DNA of 64,000 nucleotides from Pleurotus djamor (GCA_029747585.1 JAPEVF010000001.1:132864-196863); one strand, 5' to 3'; positions 1 to 12,683 are shown, counted from the first letter of the stretch. Program-made: numbers and translations. The notes: generated by a model from the sequence alone, not told the origin.

Positions 1-817
1 TTAGATGTTTTTACGGCTTCCAAATAATGATGGAGAACATACACTCGGAGACCTATTCTATGCTTATCGATACATACATCAAGGAACCCCTCCAGCGACA
101 ACACCTTTTCGACGCGATCGAGACCATCCCTTGTATCAAAGAAAAGGCAGACTGGGCCATCCGCTGGATAGAAGATCGGCATTCATCCTTTGGAGAACGG
201 CTCGTCGCATTCGCGGTCGTTGAAGGTATATTCTTCTCTGGATCATTCGCGGCCATCTTCTGGCTCAAGAAGCGCGGGCTCATGCCTGGTCTTACCTTTT
301 CAAACGAACTTATCAGCCGAGATGAGGGTATGCACACCGAGTTTGCTTGCCTGCTCTTCAGTTATCTTCAAAAGCGGCCTCATCCAAGCACCATTCAGCA
401 AATTGTTAAAGAAGCTGTCGAAATTGAAAAGACTTTCCTCACAGGTAAACCTATTCTTATCGCTGGGTACTTTCAAATTCACTGACGGTGGCCTAGCTGC
501 TTTACCAGTCGCTCTTATCGGGATGAATGCCCAACTCATGTGTCAATACATTGAGTTCGTGGCGGACCGTCTCCTCGTATCTCTCGGCAACAGTACTCAC
601 TTCAATGCCACGAACCCGTTTGACTTCATGGATATGATATCCTTGCAAGGAAAGACAAATTTCTTTGAAAAGCGTGTCTCGGATTACTCGCGCGCGAACG
701 TCAGCTACAGCGATACCTCTTCAACGCAGCCGTCAAACTGGTTGTAAGTGAAGGAAATCACCATAGCTGGTGTTTGCTGACACCATTTCTTACAGCACGC
801 TAGATGAAGACTTTTGA
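1..817 (+). CDS. RNR2: Ribonucleotide reductase small subunit, 3' part
   Basis: C-terminal portion of the class I ribonucleotide reductase beta subunit, which makes dNTPs from NDPs together with the large subunit. The gene is cut by the window start; coding is readable from base 3 as [19 protein letters not shown], the conserved core of the family. A second conserved block ([10 protein letters not shown]) follows an intron at 445-496. A second intron at 744-795 leaves a last exon coding for the usual acidic tail (FTLDEDF), which in this family docks into the large subunit. Iron-ligand helix residues are present (E in MMENIHSE and H in DEGMHTEF). The stop codon is at 815-817. The first exons and the promoter lie outside the window. 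Confidence 0.96.
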
Positions 818-1130
818 AAGAAATCGTTGACCACAAAGCGGTCAAAGGTCAAACAGTTCAACATACCCCCATCGTCGATCAGATACACCAGCTAATTTGC
901 GACGTACCCCTGAGTTATCCATCCCACTGTGGACGGTTCGTATCATACACTTAATCACATCTAGTGCTATAATTCTACTGTATATAATCCCTCGTAAACC
1001 CCCACTTATTTAGATAACCTAGAATCTAACCTCCACTTCGATATTCTCATATCGTCTCGAAAACTGACCCCGAAGATTGATCGGCGATCATGTGATTGNA
1101 AAAAACCTTTCCTTCTCCTTTCCATCCTCC
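818..1130. other. Intergenic, RNR2 3' / IMP4 5'
   Basis: About 310 bp between two genes of the same direction. It has AT-rich stretches (around 955-1020) that could serve 3'-end formation for RNR2 and a pyrimidine-rich run (1107-1130) just before the IMP4 start codon. One N sits at 1099 before an A run. No coding potential was seen. Confidence 0.5.
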
Positions 1131-2381
1131 ATGGTAAAGCGCTACTCAGTTATTGCCTTCTTCAACATCTTGGACTGATTTGTCTGTCTTTGATAGCTGC
1201 GTCGTCAGGTTCGCGAACGTCGTCAATACGTATATGCGAAATCTCTCGAGGCCCAGGAGCGTCAAACCTATGAACGCAAACAACAACTAAAGGATGCCTT
1301 AGCCAGCGGCAAAGCTCTACCGACAGAACTCAGAAAAGATGCGAAGGCTTTGGGGAAAGACCTTGCATTCGATGAGGCTCAGTCAGGTTGCTCCACCTTG
1401 ACCTGGAACTCACGACTGGTCGCTGACTTCTGAATTCGCCTACAGAACCCTCCAATCATATCGACAACGAATATTCTCGCGCAGGTATCCAAGATCCCAA
1501 AATCGTCATAACGACGTCGCGGGACCCGAGCTCTAAGCTATCTCAATTCGCAAAGGTTCGCGTTTGCTCTCAGCGTCGTCTAATTCTGCCATTCACGCTT
1601 GTTTCAGGAAATGCGACTTGTTTTCCCAAACTCACATCGTATAAACCGAGGAAACTACGTTGTTAAAGAATTGGCTGAAGCCTGCAGGGCAAATGAGGTC
1701 ACGGATTTGATCGTCCTGCACGAGCATCGTGGCAAGCCAGGTCCGTACGACAATACCACCCCCGCCATCATCTTCGCCCTAATACCTTCACAGACGCAAT
1801 GATCGTGTCCCACTTCCCGCATGGTCCCACTGTGTATTTTACGCTCAACAACGTCGCGCTTAGACACGATATTGGCAGTTACAAGGGTTCAACGGTGTCG
1901 GAACAATATCCCCATCTTATCTTCGAAAACTTTTCTTCCACCCTCGGAAAACGGATACAAGATGTCCTAAAGCACTTGTTCCCCGTTCCCAAGGAGGATA
2001 GTAAGAGGGTCATGACATTTGCTAACGAGAACGACTTCATATCGTTTCGGTGGGTTTTGTGTCTTGTCCCTCATGGGCTCTTCTGACCACATGCAGACAC
2101 CATGTCTTCGTCCAAATCCCGCCTAGGGACATACAACTAGCCGAAGTGGGACCGCGGTTTGAAATGAAACGTGAGATTGATCTTGTTGATGGTGCTCTCA
2201 TATTGAATGTCGTCCTACAGCCTACGAAATTCGACAAGGAACGATTGAACAAACCGAGGCTGAACGAGAGTGGGTCCTTGCACACTATGCCCGTACGGCC
2301 AAAAAGCGTAGTTTGTTGTCTGTACGTGATGCGTCGACACTAGCGGATCGCCCGACCAAAAAATCGAGGGCAGACAGATAG
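1131..2381 (+). CDS. IMP4: U3 snoRNP protein IMP4 (Brix domain)
   Basis: Component of the U3 snoRNP in the small-subunit processome; with IMP3 and MPP10 it promotes U3/pre-rRNA pairing in the nucleolus. The assembled protein starts [20 protein letters not shown], the typical IMP4 N-terminus, and continues with a Brix domain containing [54 protein letters not shown] and ISFRHHVFV. Six short introns are needed. The first (1134-1196) begins immediately after the ATG, so the start codon is alone in its exon. The C-terminus after the intron at about 2171-2219 reads [19 protein letters not shown] and ends in a basic tail (KKSRADR). Estimated length is about 290-300 residues, normal for the family. 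Confidence 0.93.
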
Positions 2382-2432
2382 ACATCCATTGTATTCGTCC
2401 GGACTCCCCCTGTACTTGTACAACAGTGGTCA

Positions 2433-4228
2433 TCACTCCACGGTGAGCTGACGATCGAGCTCTGCGAAACCCTCGAAGAACGAGCTAAATAAGTCAATGG
2501 CGTTTTGCACATCGTGCGAGCCCGCAGTTTCACGGATGGAGTGCATCGACAGCATTGCGTTTCCGACGTCGACAGTCCGGATCCCTAAGGCGGATAACAT
2601 GGGACCCACTGTGGAACCACATGCCCTTCATAACGCTTCAGCCAAGGCCCAGACAGAAGCTCTTGTAGAACTCACATGTCATTGCGGACTTCGTATTCTT
2701 GCACACGACCGCCTTTGCGCTCGACAAGCTTCCTCACGAGGAAAGAGCCGATAGCATCGCTAGCGTATCGTTGCTTAGCGTTAGTTTTGATCACAATGCC
2801 ATTGTTCATCTCAGGCTTGTGATTGTCCTCGTGCTTCGAAGTGTAATTGGGATGAAGCGCATGACCCATGTCGGCAGAGATGAGGAAGGAGCGTGCGATT
2901 GATTGCGAGTAGGTCTCAGATGTGGGAGAGAGACGAGATATCAACGAGGGAACGAGGTTGGATTCTGCACCGGAGGTCGAAACGCTGCCAATCTCTTCAT
3001 GATTGAATAGTGCGATACAGTTGACATTCCCCTGAAGCGTAGGGAAGTTCAGATCAGAAGCGTGGCCAGCTAAGGCTTCAACCGCACAAAATCTAGAAAT
3101 GAACATGTGAGTGACCGAGCGACAAACGGCGACGGCGACATACGAAGATACTAGATTGTCCATTCGAGGACTAAAGATGAATTCATTGTTGATGCCACCT
3201 AGGGTGGAAGGTTGTGTGTCATAAAGTTGGCTACCAAAGGCAGATTAACAAACGTCCGAGTGCAAATGGACAAGGAGAGATTCACAGTTCGAAATCATGT
3301 ATCTTCTCAGGTGCGACGGAGAGCTCCTGGGAGAGCAACGACAGCAAAGCAGGATGATGATAGTCTTCGATACTAGACGCAGGTTTAGTCTCAGGCTTCT
3401 TGGATTCCTCGCTTCCAGCCGCCGATGCATTTAATTGCGCGGAGATTAAGCCAAGAATGGGGACGAATTCGGACTCGACATTGAATTTGAAATCGGCAGC
3501 CGAGTTTCTATCAACTGTAATTTTGGTGTTAGTTAGATTATTCATGGTAAGAGAGGGAGGCTTACGATGAATAGCAAGTGAAGGGACGCGGAGGATGGGA
3601 CGTTCAATCTTGATGAGTTTGGGGACATATTGCCCATCCTTGTCGGTGACAACGACTCGTCCAGCAATAGAGAGATCACGGTCAAACCATGAGTGCCAGA
3701 TGCCACCGCCGTAAGTTTCGACGCCAACTTGTAGGTATCCCGATTTTGTCCGTTTGGAGATGGGTCGAATCTGGAGAATATATGAGATACGAGGAATATA
3801 AAGCATAACTAAAATATGGGTTTACTCGGAGATTCGGACTGTCAACATGAGTAGCAACGATGCTAACACCTGCACCGTGCTGCCACTGCTCAGGCAGTGT
3901 GAATGCTACAAGCGCACTCTGATTTCTATGGGAAGAGGAGGCGTAAGCTTGTGGAGATATGGATACGGAGTAGAGACAGTTTCCTCACCTGGTAAAATAG
4001 TATTTGCCCCCGGGCTTCACATCTTTTTCCCAATTATCCTTTTCTCGAAGCTAGGAGATCGTCTGGGTATCAGAAAAGCCGCAAGGACGATATGGAAGGT
4101 ACCTTTTGGAAGCCAGCATTATCTAAACGCGATGCGGCATTCTGAACTGCATGAAAGGGCGTAGGTGATGCATTGACGAATTTGAGAAACTTAGTTGCGG
4201 CTTCTGGTGCGTTCTGATAGATCATCAT
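2433..4228 (-). CDS. APE4: Aspartyl aminopeptidase, M18 family
   Basis: Metallo-aminopeptidase removing N-terminal Asp/Glu, cytosolic or vacuolar (yeast Ape4, human DNPEP). Near the N-terminus it reads [20 protein letters not shown]. It then has [26 protein letters not shown]-type residues ([17 protein letters not shown]), the metal-site sequence [13 protein letters not shown], and [14 protein letters not shown] close to the end, all hallmarks of M18. At least five short introns interrupt it. I chose the double ATG at about 4228 ([10 protein letters not shown]) because an acceptor-like CTTCCTTCAG lies just upstream; an in-frame ATG at 4264 is also possible. It lies head-to-head with the UTP12 gene, about 170 bp apart. 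Confidence 0.93.
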
Positions 4229-4395
4229 GGTCTGAAGGAAAGAAGAGCATCTACTGGGCCACATGACGTTCTATCAAACGCGAGAGCTCGCGTGGGTTTA
4301 AACACCTCGGCCCAGCGTCTATCCGGGTCGCGTGGCGTCAGTGATCGGTGGGACCCAAAATAGTAATCACCTTTTTTCGACCTTCCGCCAGTCCT

Positions 4396-7300
4396 ATGGT
4401 GCAGAGCTACCTTCGGCATGGGCCAACTCAGGTGAGTATCGACTCATTGTGCACGGACAACCGATTTAGCTCAACGCTTCATAATTTCAGGCTTTTGGCT
4501 TGGTCTGTAGTTCATCTTCGAATTCTGTGTTCGATGGGAAACTTGCATACGTCCCCGCTCTTGAAGATGTCCTGGTTTGGGACGTCAAGAAAGGACAAAT
4601 GGTATCTACCTGCGCTCGCTACATCTCAAAATCTGATGTTTATGATTCCTGGATAGATGGCCATGTGGCATGACACAGGCCACCGAGCAGAAGTCACCTG
4701 CATCCTTCGATCTCCAAAAAGTGACACCTTTGCAGTTGGTTATGCTGACGGTTCTATACGCCTTTGGAATGCGCCAACTGGAGACGTGATATGTGTCTTG
4801 AACGGTCACAAGAAAGCGGTGACTGCCCTGACATTTGATGAAGAAGGGGCTCGTCTCGCATCCGGCTCTCAAGATACAGAACTAATTATATGGGATGTCG
4901 TCGCTGAGTCAGGACTCGTCAAGTGCGTATCCATGCATTTTACAAGTGCGCTTCTGAACGAACACCAGGCTCCGAGGACATCGAGATCAAATAACGGCAT
5001 TGCACTTCCTCACTCCTTCGGGGGACCAACCCTCTTCCTCTACTGCAAGCCGGTCATCCTTCTTGGTTTCCACATCAAAGGACACATTTATCAAGCTATG
5101 GGACCTTAGCGTGAATCACTGTATCCAGACGGTAGTGGCCCATCGCTCGGAGATATGTTCGATGACTTTGGATCCCGAGCAAAGTCTACTGTTCACAGGC
5201 AGCAATGAAGGCGAGATGAAGGCGTGGCAGATTGACCATGACGAGCTCGCAGGAGGCCTCAAAAGCGATCCCAGTGGCGAGGTACTATCTTCGTTCACTT
5301 CGCTTTCAACTCTACTCAGCGCAAACTCTTTAGCTTACTCAAATTATCCGCCCGGTCACCAAGATTCCATTATCCTCGGCACATCGTATATCCCAAATAT
5401 CTTTCCATCCTAATCAACCTTTCCTAGGTGTCCAATCCCATGATCGCTCGATAGACATCTTTCGCATACGGACGGAAGAGGAAATCAAGAAGAAGCAATT
5501 GCGCCGTAAGAAACGTGCGAAGGAGAAGGGAAAGACCAATACGCCAGATGGAAACGGACAAGAGCCAGAGGAGGACGATGAAACCGTGCAACTCGTGGAT
5601 TTATTTCAGCCTTACCTCGTGATACGAACAAGTGGAAAAGTTAGATCTTTCGACTTTTCCGCAGACAGTGGATCAAAGGGCGGCGTGCGGGTACGTAATT
5701 TGCGTTCTTCATCCCCGTATCGCAAATTTCATTGCCTTCCAGCTATTAGCCGCGCTCGCAAGTAACGCTTTGGAGATTTACCACGTACCTTCACCCGTCA
5801 AATCAAAAGAGTCACTTCCAGAGGCATCTACTATCTATTCCGTCGAGCTTCCGGGACATAGGACAGATGTGCGGACTATATCCTTGAGCTCTGATGACCG
5901 AATATTAGCGTCGGCCTCCAATGGTAAGAAGCAATTGGTATCCCTTGTTCTTGAATTACCTATCACTTTGTAGGCTCACTCAAAATATGGAATATGAAAA
6001 CGACCGCTTGCATACGGACTATGCAGTGTGGTCATGCCATTTGCAGTACGTTTCTGCCAGGCGATCGTCATGTAAAGGATCCGCTCTCATTTTGTCCTGT
6101 TACTCAAGCGTCCCCTTTCTAGCTTGCGATCGGCACCAAAAGCGGAGAAATCCTCATCTACGATCTATCGTCCTCAAGTCTCATCGAAACCATCAAAGCC
6201 CATACCAGCACTGTGTGGTCACTCCATGTCCACCCTGATGAAAAGGCTCTTGTCAGCGGCAGCGCTGACAAGGATGTCAAGTTCTGGGAATTTGAACACA
6301 AAGATGCTAATGAAGAAGCTGTAAGTGTCCCATTTCGTCGTTCTCAGTCCCTGTCTTCATCTGTTCATCTGCGTACCTTAGCCACAGAGCGGACAACTTC
6401 TATCACTCGTCCACGTAAGGACGCTAAAAATGTCCGATGAAGTGTTGTCCGTGAAGTACACCCCGAATGGAAAACTCCTCGCCGTGTCACTACTAGACTC
6501 TACGGTCAAGGTGTTTTACCAGGACAGCCTCAAATTCTTCTTATCTCTCTATGGCCACAAGGTAAACAACTTTGCTTCGGACTTAGTACCGGAAATACTG
6601 ACGTCCTGTGAAGCTTCCGGTGCTTGATATGGACATATCAAGCGACTCGAAGCTGATCGTCACTTGCTCTGCCGACAAGAACGTCAAGATTTGGGGATTG
6701 GACTTCGGTGACTGTCACAAATCCATCTTTGCTCACGACGAAAGCATCATGCAAGTCGCATTCGAAAGTAATTCCCACTATTTCTGGACCGCCTCCAAGG
6801 ATAAGCTCCTCAAATACTGGGATGGCGATAAGGTACTATTACTTTAATCTCATTGAACACGTCTCTTATGGACTTTTGCCACTAGTTCCAACTCATACAA
6901 AAGCTCGAAGGCCATCATGGCGAAATCTGGGCTCTTGCAACTAGTCACGGCGGCAACTTTGTTGTAACTGGCTCACATGATAAATCCATACGTGTCTGGG
7001 AGAAATTGGACGATCCAGTATGTTACAGTCGGCAGACCAAAAATGAGCCCATTGCTGACTTGCCTAGTTGTTCTTAGAGGAGGAACGGGAGCGGGAACTT
7101 GAACAGATGTTCGACGCTGACGTTGCCATTGGTCCTGCTTCAACGAGGAACCCAGGTGACGAGTCTGGCGCGCCAGAAACAGGTATCGTCACGAAGCAAA
7201 CGACAGAAACGCTGATGGCTGGTGAACGGATAATGGAAGCAATCGACATTGCAGATGGTGAACGCACAGCATTTGACGAATTCAACGCCGCTATGTCTAA

Positions 7301-7844
7301 GCTGGCTCCGGACGACGCAATGCGAATGCAAGCCCCGCCGCGAAATCCTGTCCTAGCCGCCTATGATATGACCCCCGAAGCCTATGTTCTTCACGTCGTA
7401 GAGAAGATCCCAAGGTCCGCACTCTTGGACGCATTGCTAGTCCTCCCGTTCCAGAAGGTCATTTCTCTATTACATTATCTGGATCAATGGGCNAAAAAAT
7501 GTAAGCCTTAAAAACTCTGCACTCGTACGCGACTGACCTCGCTTTGGCAGGGATGGCATGTAACACTCACTTCGCGTATTATTCACTTCCTCATACGGAC
7601 CCACCACCATCAAATTGTATCCAACAAGCTCATGCGCACTACCCTCATCCCTCTCCGAAAACATTTGCGGTCGGTCCTCACGCAGCAAAAGGACGTGATA
7701 GGATATAACTTAGCCGCCCTTCGATTTATGCACCGCCGTAGTATCGCCCAGCGCACCTCACAAATCACTGAGACTACCATGGATGAAGAACAGGTTCGGA
7801 TGCAAGTCACCGATGCCAAGAAACGCAAAAGGGTCAAAATGTAA
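4396..7844 (+). CDS. UTP12: U3 snoRNP WD40 protein UTP12/DIP2 (WDR3)
   Basis: Subunit of the UTP-B module of the small-subunit processome, needed for 18S rRNA maturation. The N-terminus [20 protein letters not shown] is the family signature. Many WD40 repeats follow (for example [62 protein letters not shown] and [15 protein letters not shown]), consistent with a tandem beta-propeller. The C-terminal UTP12 domain (about 7380-7760) includes [17 protein letters not shown] and [20 protein letters not shown]. The protein ends in a basic tail (KKRKRVKM). About a dozen introns. An N at 7493 in the last domain shifts the frame; without it the exon reads QWAKN and splices into [14 protein letters not shown]. 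Confidence 0.95.
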
Positions 7845-7999
7845 ACGAGTCTGTACTGGTATATAGTTGTTAAGGTATAGGTTGGAAATATCGCGTACCA
7901 GACGCGTATCGAGCCCTCAGATTCAAACTTTTGGTCCCCAGCGCTTCTCATCCCTGAAAGACACTTCAGATCCACCACGCACAATGACTGTGAATACTC

Positions 8000-8782
8000 T
8001 TACCAGTGATCAGGCTTCCAGTTGCTCTTGGACCACATTACATACCCTACGCCTTGACCCAACTCCAAGCCCAGACTAATGAACGCTGCTTTTGACAGAT
8101 CGATGTGCTTTGAGCCCTTTGCACAGCCTGCACAAGTGTCAACGATTCGAACTGTCGAGCACTTCATGTCCTTCTCGCTTGTGCACACTATCAAATGCGT
8201 CAGACAACTGGAACACTTCTCGAAATGATGAATCCCTACTTTCCACAAAATCGAGGCAGTCCGGATGGTCCTCCCACCCTTCCGCGGTAACGGCCGCTAT
8301 CATGGAATCATCCTAGAGGCGTTGAATCAAAATAAAGTTGAGTGAAATTTGGTGCGGCTTACCGTCGGCGTCCATGGCGTCTTAGGCCAGCAGCTAGGGT
8401 TCTTCAAATCGTTCCCAGTATACCTTAGCATAAGAATCAGCACCTACAACCTTTTCTCTTCAAACGTAACGTCTCACCAAGTTATCTTCGTGTCAAAGAG
8501 CTGCACACGAAGCTTCGCTGGAAGCGATTTTGCGTCCTTCTTCAAGCGGTCTAGTGTCCACTTCGATTTCAATTTCGCGATACTAGGGGTGTGGTTGGCC
8601 CGCCTTTCCACGCCCGTCGTCGCATTGTGCCAACCATCCTTAGGATTGAGATTATACGTCTCTCCAAGTGTACGGGGGCTTGGATGCGAGCTTTCCAAGG
8701 GCGGTCGACTTATTACCCTCGCGAGACACGTCGCAGAGAAAAGCGCGACCAGGAGAAACACCATCGAGCGATGTAACATCAT
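8000..8782 (-). CDS. Secreted double-psi beta-barrel (RlpA-like) protein
   Basis: Small secreted protein of the fungal DPBB/barwin-like group. The start MMLHRSMVFLLVALFSATCLA gives a clear signal peptide. A Ser/Pro-rich and basic spacer follows (to about residue 90). Then comes ITWYTGNDLKNPSCW, DDSMIAAVTAEGW and, after an intron, the DPBB core with CSTVRIVDTCAGC and HIDLSKAAF. Three short introns. Related basidiomycete proteins resemble expansins, cerato-platanins and RlpA in fold; most have no proven enzyme activity, and the function here is unknown. It is convergent with UTP12 (155 bp between stops) and divergent from the Zn2Cys6 regulator, with which it shares a 465-bp upstream region. Confidence 0.85.
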
Positions 8783-9247
8783 GGATCAAGGGCGGGGAGC
8801 TGGAGAGGGTGGTTGGAGGGTGGTTTCGGTAAATTGATAGAATGAGACGCGAAGAAAAGAAACGGTCGGCGTGGAAAATAGACCATGGGTTTACATGCAT
8901 TTTGACAAGCTGCCGACGTGCCGGATGCGGATGGAATTCGTTGGCGACGCCAAGATAGACAACTAAGAAGTAAACGGGAAGTAGTTGAAGTCGTACCCTT
9001 TAGGTGACGTCACGACGAGTTCCTTAGCACGTGAATGAGTCAGCGGCGGATATGGACCGTCACAGTCACCAAGCTCGCCAAGTCTTTGCACTTTGTTCTA
9101 GCTTTCACTATCTTGCACTCTATTCATGCCAGTCGACGCTTTGGCCAGCCGGAGAGCCTATCGCAAGTCCACAAACGAGGAAGACATCGATACACGAAGG
9201 GCAAGAGGGGAGGTACGACCTAATGCCGATTTCTTCCCATACAGTCT
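8783..9247. promoter_or_regulatory. Shared divergent promoter region with bZIP/E-box-like motifs
   Basis: 465 bp between the start codons of the secreted DPBB gene (-) and the Zn2Cys6 regulator (+). It holds a perfect CRE palindrome TGACGTCA at 9005-9012, an E-box CACGTG at 9028-9033 and an AP-1/Gcn4-type TGAGTCA at 9036-9042, all within 38 bp. These motifs are seen directly; whether they are bound, and which gene they serve, is inference. No coding sequence was recognised. Confidence 0.45.
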
Positions 9248-12200
9248 ATGATGATGTGCGCACACAAACAGATCTCGTGTGCAGAATGCAGACGGTATAT
9301 CCGCACTCATATAAAGTCTCCGCAAACAAGTGACATTTCGGCTCTATAGCTTGAAGCTTAAATGTGACAAGAAGCTTCCCTGTAGTTCGTGTGGTGAGAG
9401 TCACGTATCAACCTCCGCCGTCGGGGCGAACCTAACCTCCCGTTAGTGAGACGCGGATGCCCTTCAATATGCCCAAATGGTGAGCTACACGTCCACTTTG
9501 GGTCTATTATCATCATGCCGATCATGATCAGGAAGTCTTTCCACAGGCCAAGGAACTAGGTAAGTTTATCATTCTCTTCTCTTCTGGTTACCACTGAAAC
9601 TCGCCGCGCTAGATTTGTTCTCGCTGATACTGGACAGCTTCATGCCAAAATCGCAGAAATGGGCCGTCGAATTCGTGAACTAGAAGATGCCCTTGCCATT
9701 TTTCAGTCAAGCATTTCCAGCGAAACCCATCCATTGCTCAGCGAGGATCTACTCAAAGTGAAATTCTATCCGGATAGACTCCAAGACAGCGTAGTAGATG
9801 TCAAGTCTGAACATACGTTGGATTCTATTGATGCGCTGGGGACGCTCACAATAGGTGACAGTGGAGAAGCCAAATACTTTGGACGATCAGCCGGCTCGGA
9901 GGTGAGTGAGCCCCCGCTTACTCTGGATCGCTTGCTGATCTTCCCTATTTGCAGACCCTCTTCTTAGTATGTCTCCATCCTGGTCCGCTCACTGCTAGCA
10001 ACTCACTAGGGCTACAGGCCGGTGCAGAACTCGACGCAGCAGCAGACGACGTAGACCGAAATCTGCCCACAATTGATATCGCTCGATATTTCAACGTCTT
10101 TCCGTTTAGTGGAGAAGGCGTTTGGGACAATGAGAATGCCATCGATACCCTATTCAATCACCTCCCCAGCCATGCTCGCGCAACCTCCCTTTGCGAAACG
10201 TATCTCGAGCAAGGGACTTGGAGTAACCGCCCCATTAGACGAGAAGAACTTATCGACGACATCCTAGCTCCTGTTTATAAACAACTCAAGCAGCGACAAG
10301 ACCATGTACCAGTAACCCCTGTATCGCCACATCGCCTTGCTGCTCTTTTCATGGTCTTCTCATTGGGTGCCCTTGTTGACCTGACTTTGCCGCCCGACAG
10401 CGCAGAAGTTGGTTTTCATTGAAATCTTATCGATATATTTGTAGACTCATCACCCGTTAGGCGCAAGAGTATTATCATCTAGCCCGTGCAGCTTTGTCGC
10501 TCCGCTCTATGTTCGACTCACCGGAAATAAACACCGTCCAAGCGCTTCTCTTGATGGCCGCTTTCCACACCACCGGAAACAGACGCTATACTACCGATGG
10601 TGCTTGGCTCATATTATCTCTGACGTCAAAGCTAGCTCAAAGCGTGAGTCCCTCTTCTTTCTGCTTTAGCTTTGTCAACATGCCAAACATCACTCATCGC
10701 AGATGGGTCTCCGTAAGTATCCTAGGTTGCAGTTCCTCCTCCCCTGACCGTACATCCGTAGACCGAGATAGTGCTCGTTGGAATCTCGATCCTAAGACGA
10801 TTCAACGACGCCGCCAACTATTCTGGGAGATTTTTACAGCCGACCTTTTCCATGTGTGTACCTTTCACCCTTTACCCCTCATGTCAAACGCCAATCCATT
10901 CCAGAGTCTAGCGCTTGGACGTCCACCGTCAATACGCATGTCTTACGTTGATTGTGAATACCCTCAAGATGAAACGGAGAAGGTTGGAGAGAATGGGGAA
11001 GTCTTGATAGGCTGTGAGTGACACAAACGAACTTCTGGATGCTTTCACCCAATCAGACCTCAGTTTACCACTGGAAATACGATTTCACGAAAGATGTCTT
11101 TTCAGCTATGACTGAATTGACATTAACTGCGGAACCTCCAAGTTACCAGACTATCTTGGAGCTTGATCGTAAAGTCCGCGAACGACGAGTTCCTCCTCAT
11201 CTACAAGCCTATGTAGGTCCCGACGATACGACGTGGACTCCTCTGAGCTATATGCGAGGCTATCTCTTGACCCAATTCCGCGCCATCAGTTGAGTGTATG
11301 CGCCTTTTATCGAGTGATCATCTTGTTGACATGCGTCCAGCCCTTTTGTATATCCACCGAAGCTTCTTTGCTCAAGCCATGCTAGATCACCCGATCAATC
11401 CATTGCGAAGCCCCTTTGCGCCTTCTTTCCTTGCCGCCTATCGGTGTGCTTCTGGTTTGATCAAGCTCTCCATTCAACATCATAATCGCATCCCTGATCT
11501 TTGTGTCCGCTGGTGGCCTTTTTGGACGCATCTTTTCTCAGCAGCTGTAAGCTCTTGGTTTGCCATCCCACTCCACAAGTAAACTCAATTCTTCTCTCTA
11601 GATTATCGTTGGTGCGATTGTTACTAGGGCTCCATCCTCAAGTATGGCCTCCGCTGCCTATGTTGAACTTGGTCTAGCTTGTGATCTCTTTCGCAAAGGA
11701 AACCAAAATTCTCCTCGCGTGAGGAGCGGGATGGTGAGTAAAGACAGAACGTCATCGCTCACCCGTGCTGACTTTGCTATCAGGCTATCCTAGCGAAGCT
11801 ACAGGAACGGGCTCATAAAATATATTCTCAATTCCAGGCCGGGAATACTCTCCCTCATATTGACTACAGTGTACGCCAAGATCATGGGGAAGACGAGTTG
11901 GCCATATTTGGCGGGCAGACACGGGTTCTTGCCAGTAGATTACTGTCTAAGCGTAGCCACGCCCGTCGAGCCGATCAACCCCCAAAGCCATCCTCCCAGC
12001 TACCAAGCTCACCTGCGTCGAGTGACGAATCTCGTTCACCCACAGCTCCATTACCAGATGTTCACCCATTGTTGGTTGAATACTTGTCGTTGCTACCGAA
12101 CTCGCAAAACGACAATCCGTCCTCAGAGTTCTCATCTCCAACACCAGTGGAACACATCAATTTCCCGACCCAAATTGAGACAAGCATGTTCTCACTTCCT

Positions 12201-12497
12201 ATGGCTCAGCAAAGCGGACAATATGTCGCAGCACTCCCTTCCTTCATGTCTCCGCCCCAGTCTCATATCCCAATTGATCAATTGTCATTGCAGAGTCCGA
12301 TGGCTCCGTGCGTGGGCGGAGGTCTCAACACCTCGTCACAGTACGCCCAGGCGCCCTTGGGCATCGCTCAGAACGGCAATGACCAAGATAACACGCTGGC
12401 TGACTTGGGTTTAATGATGTCTGGTGAATCAGGGATGGATCAACAATGGATGCTCTTCATGCGTGAATCAGGGTTTTTGGATACAAATCTTACTTAG
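9248..12497 (+). CDS. Zn2Cys6 transcription factor with fungal-specific TF domain
   Basis: Nuclear DNA-binding regulator. The start at ATGATGATG (9248) gives MMMCAHKQISCAECRRLKLK, followed across two introns by CDKKLPCSSC and VRRGCPSICPNGQGTR: a Zn2Cys6 cluster (C-x2-C-x6-C-x5-C-x2-C and a final Cys). A short coiled-coil-like segment follows (AKIAEMGRRIRELEDAL). The middle region is PF04082-like, with NTVQALLLMAAFHTTGNRRY, MGLHRDSARWNLDPK, RRRQLFWEIFTADLFHSLAL and GRPPSIRMSYVDCEYP. The C-terminal part is Ser/Pro/Gln-rich, as in activation domains, and ends at 12497. About 10-12 introns, including a 10-nt exon at 10703-10712. Target genes cannot be deduced, though the divergent DPBB gene is a candidate. 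Confidence 0.88.
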
Positions 12498-12683
12498 CTA
12501 TCATATCACCTACTTCATAATTGTAACTAGCAGTAACACATCGCGACCTCAACCAGCACCCCTGTCGTGTTGTTGCAAAAGTTCGGTCAAATTGCGTAAA
12601 ACGTGTGCGGCGCGGTCCGGCGAGACTTGAGGCCACTTCTTTCTCAGAGTCATAGCACTCGTGGCTCACAAATTGTAGGCTCA

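Noticed and set aside
12498..12683. N-terminal extension of the PLP enzyme
   Set aside because: The frame stays open upstream, but the residues do not resemble the family; the ATG at 12684 is the first in frame before the Ser-rich start, so the upstream part is taken as leader.
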